DNA of 10,143 bases, taken from assembly GCA_946487985.1 (NCBI GenBank), contig CAMLUY010000025.1, positions 1 to 10,143 on the forward strand, in the 5' to 3' direction. Made by a program: the position numbers and the translations under genes. The notes beneath the pieces are model-generated. The model was not told the DNA's origin and did no database searches. It was given only the letters and a program-made list of their open reading frames with translations. The stretch is from an uncultured Clostridia bacterium. GTDB taxonomy: Bacteria > Bacillota > Clostridia > Christensenellales > UBA1242. Positions 5,249-10,143 of this stretch are shown piece after piece (the first letter of the stretch is position 1; every line of letters begins with the position of its first letter).

Positions 5249-6557
5249 ACTTAAAGATAAAATCATTTCGGCTGTCAGCCTTGGCTGCGATAAAAATAAG
5301 GTCGACCTTGAAAAAATGCTTGGGCGACTTGCCGAATACGGTTTCCAGATTACAGACGATATTCAGGCAAGCGACATTGTCATTGTCAACACCTGCGCCT
5401 TCATTCAGCCCGCCCAAGAGGAGGCAATTTACAATATTTTGGAGATGGAGCGGCTGAAAAAACTTGGCGTAATTGAAAAAATCATAGTTACAGGCTGCTT
5501 CCCAGAGCGCAACTACAACTCCATGAAGGAGAACTTTCCAGATATCGACGCCTTTTTGCATTTACGCGAAAACGATAATATCTGCGCTGTAATCGAAGGC
5601 CTTTACGGCGCTCAGCCATCAAAGCCAATAAAGAAGTTCAAACGCGTGATTACGAACAGCCCAAGCTATGCGTACTTAAAAATAGCCGATGGCTGCAACA
5701 ACGCTTGCAGCTATTGCACAATACCTCGCATACGCGGCAGATACCGCAGCTATGAAATTGACGAGCTTGTCGATGAAGCCAAAGACCTTGCTGAGCGGGG
5801 GGTGCAAGAGCTTATCCTTGTCGCCCAAGATACTACAAGGTATGGCGAAGACATCTATGGCGAAAACGCACTTATTAAGCTTTGCGACAAACTCAGCAAA
5901 ATCAAGGGAATAAAGTGGTTGCGCCTTCACTATGCCTATCCTGAAAAGGTCACCGATGAGCTGCTTGAATACATATCGAAAAATGAAAAGATGTGCAAAT
6001 ATCTTGACATTCCTCTGCAACATATCGACGACGAAATCCTTTCAAGCATGAGGCGCAGGCTTGGTGAAAGTGAAACTCGTGCGCTTGTCGACAAAATCAG
6101 ATCAAACTATCCAGAAATTGATCTTCGCTCAACTTTCATTATTGGCTATCCAGGTGAAAGCCGACGGGCTTTTAAAAAACTTTGCAAGTTTGTGTCTGAC
6201 ACCAAGTTCGATTATGCTGGCTTTTTCCCATACTCAAAAGAGCCAAATACAGCAAGCTTTTACATGAAAAACCACTTGTCAAGATTCATAAAAAACTATC
6301 GTACAAAAAAGATAAACGCAATTCAACATCAAATATATAACCAAATTGCTCGTTCAAAGATTGGCAGCGAAATTGAAGTGCTTGTTGATTATTTCGACCA
6401 ATCGACTGGCGAATTTGTGGGGCACAGCCAAAAGTTGTCGCCAACAGTTGACTTTGGTGTCCGTTTTGTGGATAATAATAGTGTAAGTTGCAATAGTTTT
6501 GTCAAAGTAAAAATCACAGACTTTGACGGTTGCGATTTTAAGGGGGAAATAATATGA
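5241..6557 (+). CDS. rimO: Ribosomal protein uS12 methylthiotransferase RimO
   Basis: A radical-SAM enzyme that adds a methylthio group to a conserved aspartate of ribosomal protein S12, using two iron-sulfur clusters. Numbered from the chosen start (438 residues): the N-terminal UPF0004 domain has cluster cysteines C16 (SLGCDKNKVD), C52 (NTCAF) and C86 (VTGCFPERN); the radical-SAM motif is C152-x3-C156-x2-C159 in ADGCNNACSYCTIPRIRG, where the IPxIRG ending fits RimO rather than the tRNA enzyme MiaB; a TRAM domain occupies about the last 65 residues. The ATG at 5241 is preferred over the in-frame ATG at 5211 because GGGGA (5231-5235) precedes it by five bases and the length then matches the family (E. 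coli RimO has 441). It overlaps the end of ftsK by eight bases, implying coupled translation, and its TGA overlaps the pgsA start. Confidence 0.95.
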   Translation: MTKLKDKIISAVSLGCDKNKVDLEKMLGRLAEYGFQITDDIQASDIVIVNTCAFIQPAQEEAIYNILEMERLKKLGVIEKIIVTGCFPERNYNSMKENFPDIDAFLHLRENDNICAVIEGLYGAQPSKPIKKFKRVITNSPSYAYLKIADGCNNACSYCTIPRIRGRYRSYEIDELVDEAKDLAERGVQELILVAQDTTRYGEDIYGENALIKLCDKLSKIKGIKWLRLHYAYPEKVTDELLEYISKNEKMCKYLDIPLQHIDDEILSSMRRRLGESETRALVDKIRSNYPEIDLRSTFIIGYPGESRRAFKKLCKFVSDTKFDYAGFFPYSKEPNTASFYMKNHLSRFIKNYRTKKINAIQHQIYNQIARSKIGSEIEVLVDYFDQSTGEFVGHSQKLSPTVDFGVRFVDNNSVSCNSFVKVKITDFDGCDFKGEII

Positions 6558-7348
6558 AAGAACAAAATCCAAACAAGCTTTGGAACACGCCCAACAAAAT
6601 CTCGCTTGCTCGCATTTTGCTGATTCCACTTGTTGTATTTTTCTATCTTGCAACCTTCATTCCGTTCGGCAAATTGGTGGCAACCATTTTGTTTGTTGTT
6701 GCCTGCCTTACAGACTTTGTTGACGGACATCTTGCAAGAAAAAACAATCAAGTCACTGACTTTGGAAAGTTTTTTGATTCTATTGCCGATAAGGCTCTCA
6801 TTATGGCTGGCATGATTTTGATTTGCTCAGCTCCTGCGATTGGCAGCGCACCAATCACACAGCCAACATGGCTAGGCATTGCCTGCGTGATTATCATGCT
6901 TGGCCGCGAATTTATCATCAGCGCACTTCGACAGATTGCTGCGTCAAAAGGCGTTGTGCTTGCAGCTGATAAGGGCGGTAAAATAAAAGCTACTGTTCAA
7001 TATGTATCGGTTACTCTTTACATGGTCTTTGCATTCATCATGTCGCCTGACGTGCTTGATTACAACAGCAGTATGGTTGACGATAAAGCTTATGGTATTG
7101 TTCACCTTGTACTCATGATAATATTTGTGCTTACAACACTTATTACCATTTACACAGGTGCAAGCTATTTGATCAGAAATCGCAAGGTGTTCTATAATGA
7201 TTACAGCCCAAATTTTGTCGCTGTTGAAAATAAAGCCGATAAGGCCGAAGAAAAACAAATTACTAATGACGTTGTTGCTGAAAATGAAAATGCTTCAAAA
7301 ATTAATGCAGCAACAGAGGAAAAACCAAAACCAAAGAAAAAATCATAG
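6554..7348 (+). CDS. pgsA: CDP-diacylglycerol-glycerol-3-phosphate 3-phosphatidyltransferase
   Basis: An integral membrane enzyme making phosphatidylglycerol phosphate from CDP-diacylglycerol and glycerol 3-phosphate, the committed step to anionic phospholipids. The CDP-alcohol phosphotransferase signature is complete: D54, D57-G58, A61-R62, G71, D75, D79. Several hydrophobic segments follow (about 20-36, 41-53, 82-98, 106-126, 147-164, 181-205). At 264 residues it is longer than B. subtilis PgsA (about 193). The extra length includes a hydrophilic Lys/Glu/Asn-rich tail (about 224-264) ending in KPKPKKKS, which looks disordered and should face the cytoplasm. It starts within the rimO stop (ATGA overlap), with AGGGGG (6541-6546) seven bases upstream. 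pgsA between rimO and cinA/recA is a conserved Bacillota arrangement. The glycerol-3-phosphate specificity is inferred from similarity and context. Confidence 0.92.
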   Translation: MKEQNPNKLWNTPNKISLARILLIPLVVFFYLATFIPFGKLVATILFVVACLTDFVDGHLARKNNQVTDFGKFFDSIADKALIMAGMILICSAPAIGSAPITQPTWLGIACVIIMLGREFIISALRQIAASKGVVLAADKGGKIKATVQYVSVTLYMVFAFIMSPDVLDYNSSMVDDKAYGIVHLVLMIIFVLTTLITIYTGASYLIRNRKVFYNDYSPNFVAVENKADKAEEKQITNDVVAENENASKINAATEEKPKPKKKS

Positions 7349-7372
7349 CTCAATAAACTCTGTGAGGAAAAA

Positions 7373-8359
7373 ATGGAATATAAGGTCTATATATTTTCTG
7401 ACAATGCTCTAAATAGTCAAATTTTCAATTTTACAGCCTTTCGCAAATTTTGCGCAAGGTGTCATGTGAATCTTCAAAGCATTCACCTTGAAAAATTTGA
7501 TTCGAATTGGAAAATTGATGAAAATACAGACCTTATTATTTTTTGCGAAAACAATGTCCTTGACAGCCTGATAATAAACAATATTGACCGCCTTGGCAAT
7601 AAAAAGACTTTCATTAAAGAGCAAATAGTTATATTTGAAAAAAATGGTCACAGAATTGTTTTTGCTCCGATTGAAGCTGACCTTGCTTTGCTTGAAGGCG
7701 CTTTTCCTCCGCTTGACGGAAAAAAGTATTGCCAATTTCATCTTTTCGGCATCAGTGAGCAGACAGTGCTTGAAAAACTAGGCAGTTTAAAGTCGCAAAT
7801 AGATGGCTTTCAGTACAGCATAAACTATCACAATCTGCTTTGCGACGTGTACATATGCTACAACGGGCAGTCAGACTTTATTGATGACAATCAGGTGACA
7901 ATCGCCTCACAATTCAAACAGTACATTTACAGCGAAAATGACATGAACTTGACAAATATTATAGGCAAAATGCTGTCGCTGAAAAATTATACGCTTGCAA
8001 TCAATGAAGACATAACAAAAGGCGAGATTGCATTCCGCCTTTTACAAGACAACAACGATGAGTTTATTCAGCTTTTGAAATCATCTTCTGTGATAAAGAC
8101 TGAATATTGCGACAGCGACCAGCTTTACAATAAGGCAGTCGCACTTCTCAAAAGCTCAGGCGCGGACATAGCCGTTGTCACAAGCGGGCAACAGACTGAA
8201 AACGGCGTAAACTTTAATTACGCAATCGCTCAGTCAAGCGAAGTTCATCTTTTTAAAAACAACTTTAAAGCAGACTTTGGCAGTTGCATCAAAATGGCAG
8301 AAAACAGCTTATTGTATCATTTGGCAAAAAAGTTGCGACAAAACGATATTTCTTTTTGA
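7373..8359 (+). CDS. Degenerate CinA-family protein (catalytic motifs lost)
   Basis: A 328-residue protein in the usual cinA slot between pgsA and recA. CinA normally joins an N-terminal MoCF/pyrophosphatase domain to a C-terminal nicotinamide-nucleotide amidase (PncC), about 410 residues. Here the relationship is visible but eroded. EKNGHRIVFAPIEADLALL (89-107) resembles the MoCF segment ending in the LPGxPxE loop; YCQFHLFGISEQTVLEKL (119-136) matches the linker region; TLAINEDITKG (207-217) aligns with the amidase motif TLATAESCTGG but lacks the catalytic serine; VVTSGQQ (268-274) takes the place of TGIAGP. No GGLGPT-like MoCF motif remains. It has a good SD (GAGG, 7364-7367) and an intact frame, so it is an expressed non-enzymatic relative rather than an obvious pseudogene. 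Assignment rests on weak local similarity plus position; without synteny it would be hypothetical. Confidence 0.65.
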   Translation: MEYKVYIFSDNALNSQIFNFTAFRKFCARCHVNLQSIHLEKFDSNWKIDENTDLIIFCENNVLDSLIINNIDRLGNKKTFIKEQIVIFEKNGHRIVFAPIEADLALLEGAFPPLDGKKYCQFHLFGISEQTVLEKLGSLKSQIDGFQYSINYHNLLCDVYICYNGQSDFIDDNQVTIASQFKQYIYSENDMNLTNIIGKMLSLKNYTLAINEDITKGEIAFRLLQDNNDEFIQLLKSSSVIKTEYCDSDQLYNKAVALLKSSGADIAVVTSGQQTENGVNFNYAIAQSSEVHLFKNNFKADFGSCIKMAENSLLYHLAKKLRQNDISF

Positions 8360-8384
8360 CAAAATTATTGCAATCTGATAAAAT
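8356..8384 (+). promoter_or_regulatory. recA promoter
   Basis: TTGACA (8356-8361), exactly 17 bases, then TAAAAT (8379-8384), with TG one base before the -10 (8376-8377): a near-consensus sigma-A promoter. The stop codon of the cinA-like gene (8357-8359) lies inside the -35. Transcription would start near 8391, leaving only about 16 bases before the recA ATG, with AAAGAGG (8396-8402) as SD. No LexA/DinR box (GAACNNNNGTTC type) is visible around it. Confidence 0.8.
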
Positions 8385-8406
8385 TATCTGGTAAGAAAGA
8401 GGAATT

Positions 8407-9471
8407 ATGGAAAAGAAAGACATTAAAAAAGACGCAAAAAAAGAAGCGCTTGAACAAGCGCTGATTCAAATTGAAAAACAATATGGCAAAGGCACTATCA
8501 TGAAGCTTGGCGACAGGGTAAACGAGCCAATCGACGTGATTCCGACAGGTTGCCTTACTCTTGATATCGCGCTTGGTATTGGCGGTGTGCCACGAGGAAG
8601 GGTTATTGAAATCTATGGCCCTGAATCATCTGGTAAAACAACTGTTTCATTGCATATCATCGCAGAAGCTCAAAAGCAGGGCGGTGTTGCAGCGTTTATT
8701 GACGCTGAACATGCGCTTGACCCAACTTATGCAGAAAAACTGGGCGTAAACCTCAATGAACTATTGATTTCGCAGCCAGATAACGGTGAGCAGGCTCTCA
8801 ATATTTGCGAGACTCTTGTTAAATCAGGTTCTGTTGACCTTGTAGTAGTCGACTCCGTTGCCGCACTTACGCCAAAGGCTGAAATTGATGGCGAAATGGG
8901 CGACAACCATGTGGGCTTGCAGGCAAGAATGATGTCACAGGCGTTGCGAAAACTCACAGGTATAATCAATAAAAGCAAGACCACTGTGATTTTTATCAAC
9001 CAGTTGCGCGAAAAGGTTGGCGTTATGTTTGGTTCGCCTGAAACAACCACAGGTGGCAAGGCGCTTAAATTTTATTCAAGCATCAGACTTGACGTACGCA
9101 GAAAAGATACCATTAAAGACGGCACAAACATCATCGGAAACCGCACTGTTGTCAAAGTGGTGAAAAACAAGCTCGCGCCTCCTTTCAAAGCTGCCGAGTT
9201 TGATATCGTCTACGGTCAGGGTATAAGCCAAGTTGGCTGCGTGATTGACCTTGCGCTTGACAAAGACATAATCAAAAAGTCTGGCTCTTGGTTCTCATAC
9301 AACGATGAAAAGATTGGACAGGGAAAAGAAAATGTAAAAACATTCCTTGAACAAAATCAAGACATCTACAACGAAATTTTTGACAAAGTTAAAGATGCAT
9401 ACGGTATTGGTAGTGGCGCAATAGTTTCTTCTGCCACCAGCTCTGACGACGAAGACTTTGACGAAGAGTAA
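8407..9471 (+). CDS. recA: Recombinase RecA
   Basis: A 354-residue RecA, the ATP-dependent filament-forming protein for homologous pairing, strand exchange and SOS co-protease activity. Visible elements are an N-terminal Lys-rich helix (1-27), Walker A GPESSGKT (71-78), the catalytic glutamate in DAEHALDP (E101), Walker B DLVVVDS (144-150), loop L1 around KAEIDGEMGDNHVG (157-170), the NQLREKVG segment (198-205) and L2 in FGSPETTTGGKAL (208-220). The C-terminus ends in the usual acidic tail, SSDDEDFDEE. The length is normal, with no intein or frameshift. It has its own strong promoter overlapping the end of the cinA-like gene and probably also receives read-through from the ftsK-rimO-pgsA operon. 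Transcription ends at a strong hairpin just after the stop. Confidence 0.98.
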   Translation: MEKKDIKKDAKKEALEQALIQIEKQYGKGTIMKLGDRVNEPIDVIPTGCLTLDIALGIGGVPRGRVIEIYGPESSGKTTVSLHIIAEAQKQGGVAAFIDAEHALDPTYAEKLGVNLNELLISQPDNGEQALNICETLVKSGSVDLVVVDSVAALTPKAEIDGEMGDNHVGLQARMMSQALRKLTGIINKSKTTVIFINQLREKVGVMFGSPETTTGGKALKFYSSIRLDVRRKDTIKDGTNIIGNRTVVKVVKNKLAPPFKAAEFDIVYGQGISQVGCVIDLALDKDIIKKSGSWFSYNDEKIGQGKENVKTFLEQNQDIYNEIFDKVKDAYGIGSGAIVSSATSSDDEDFDEE

Positions 9472-9497
9472 ATTAAAATAAATTTTGAATAAAAAAT

Positions 9498-9540
9498 GCT
9501 GAGCTGAAATAGCATACGTTTGCTATCAGCTCAGCTTTTT
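9498..9540. terminator. Bidirectional terminator between recA and the convergent PBP gene
   Basis: GCTGAGCTG (9498-9506) pairs with CAGCTCAGC (9527-9535). After a two-A bulge, ATAGCA (9509-9514) pairs with TGCTAT (9521-9526) around the loop TACGTT. Six T follow on the plus strand, and an A-run (9491-9496) gives a U-tract on the minus strand, so it can serve both converging genes. The last T of the plus-strand run already belongs to the PBP stop codon. Confidence 0.92.
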
Positions 9541-10143
9541 TAAATGAACCATTTTTTATCATCAATATTATTTTCTGTTTTGTTTGTTTTTACAAAACTA
9601 ATGCTGTCACGCGCGCATATTTCTGGCGCAAGGGTATAGTGATATTCAATGTCAATCTTTTGCTTGTCTTGTGAAAGCATCAGCTCGACTTCTTGCTGCC
9701 CAGACTTGTTTGACACTTCGGCAATCTTTTTCCCATTGCTTGAAAAAATGTAGCTCATATAGTCCTTTGCGTCAAATTTTATCTTTGCCTTTCCGGCTTC
9801 AACTCTGCCAACAAAACTTGCCTTTTCAATCGTAGCAAATTTTTCAGATATGTCTTTTGGCAGATTAAATATTGAAAACAGCTCTTTTTGTGTGTATCTT
9901 TCTGGCATATAATCATTTGCAAGCACAATCCTATGATTGTCAGAAAGCTCAACACCATCAATGCTTCGCTCAACAACACTTTTTGGCATTTCAAAAGTGG
10001 AGTTGTCGCCAACTTGCTGAAAATACTTCTTGACCATTTCGGTTGGCTGGTTGCCGCCAGCATAGCTTATGCTTTGATTGTCAAGATTGCCAAGCCAAAC
10101 GGCACATGTCTGGTCGCGCGTAAATGACACATTCCAGGCATCA
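9540..10143 (-). CDS. Penicillin-binding protein, C-terminal part (5' end outside the window)
   Basis: The frame stays open to the right edge, so this is the last 200 or so codons of a longer gene read on the minus strand. The first visible residues, DAWNVSFTRDQTCAVWLGN, match the end of the penicillin-binding transpeptidase domain, the DAWF-x-GYTP-x6-VWxGN segment just after the KTGT box of class A PBPs; the KTGT and catalytic SxxK motifs must lie beyond the edge. GGNQPTEMVKKYFQQV then resembles the end of the domain. About 130-150 further residues form a soluble C-terminal region rich in charged and beta-prone stretches, possibly an Ig-like extension; I cannot assign it. A GTG at 10128-10130 looks like a start but is internal. 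The enzyme should cross-link peptidoglycan outside the membrane. It converges on recA. Confidence 0.72.
   Translation of the reverse strand, partial: DAWNVSFTRDQTCAVWLGNLDNQSISYAGGNQPTEMVKKYFQQVGDNSTFEMPKSVVERSIDGVELSDNHRIVLANDYMPERYTQKELFSIFNLPKDISEKFATIEKASFVGRVEAGKAKIKFDAKDYMSYIFSSNGKKIAEVSNKSGQQEVELMLSQDKQKIDIEYHYTLAPEICARDSISFVKTNKTENNIDDKKWFI

Noticed and set aside
7197..7412. Lys/Gln/Met-rich ORF across the pgsA end
   Set aside because: Low-complexity reading of the A-rich pgsA tail in another frame, without a start signal.
10128..10130. GTG as the start of the minus-strand gene at the right edge
   Set aside because: The frame continues upstream through DAWN, part of the conserved transpeptidase segment, so the GTG is internal and the gene is truncated by the window.
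1..10143. CRISPR array, insertion sequence, transposase or integrase
   Set aside because: No regularly spaced repeats beyond the two-copy element at 691-766, and no transposase or integrase frame on either strand.

Overview
The window looks like chromosomal DNA of a low-GC Gram-positive bacterium (Bacillota, most likely an anaerobic clostridial lineage). The evidence is the order ftsK/spoIIIE - rimO - pgsA - cinA-like - recA, which is typical of Bacillota, together with Shine-Dalgarno sites complementary to the CCTCC at the 16S 3' end, intrinsic terminators with U-tracts, and TTGACA/TATAAT-like promoters. TGA is a stop codon here (the deacetylase, rimO and cinA-like genes end in TGA), so this is not the Mycoplasma code. 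The genus cannot be named from this window.

Layout. Positions 1-32 are the 3' end of a 16S rRNA. It is followed by a spacer packed with short perfect hairpins and a strong terminator at 187-220, with no tRNA, 23S or 5S after it, so this 16S appears unlinked. Positions 221-379 are A+T-rich, with an inverted repeat at 226-262 and a possible 30-codon ORF with an excellent ribosome binding site at 367-459. Positions 380-1308 form a divergent pair: a small Cro/CI-type repressor (minus strand) and a SLOG/DUF1273 (YpsA-like) nucleotide-binding protein (plus strand). Two near-identical 23-bp direct repeats, 53 bp apart start to start, bracket the divergent promoters. This pair is more A+T-rich than what follows and is the best candidate for an acquired module.

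Positions 1349-2077 encode a membrane-anchored polysaccharide-deacetylase-like protein without the usual TFDDG motif; a terminator follows. Positions 2273-8359 are a tight plus-strand operon: FtsK/SpoIIIE translocase, RimO (8-nt overlap with ftsK), PgsA (ATGA overlap with rimO), and a strongly degenerate CinA-family protein. recA (8407-9471) has its own near-consensus promoter overlapping the cinA-like stop codon and ends at a bidirectional terminator shared with a convergent gene, the C-terminal part of a penicillin-binding protein (minus strand) that runs off the right edge.

Functionally, the core block combines chromosome segregation (FtsK), ribosome modification (RimO), anionic phospholipid synthesis (PgsA), recombination and repair (RecA) and cell wall enzymes (deacetylase-like protein, PBP). 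The observations most worth following are the repressor/SLOG module with its paired operator-like repeats, the CinA-family protein that keeps the cinA position but has lost its catalytic motifs, and the stand-alone 16S transcription unit.
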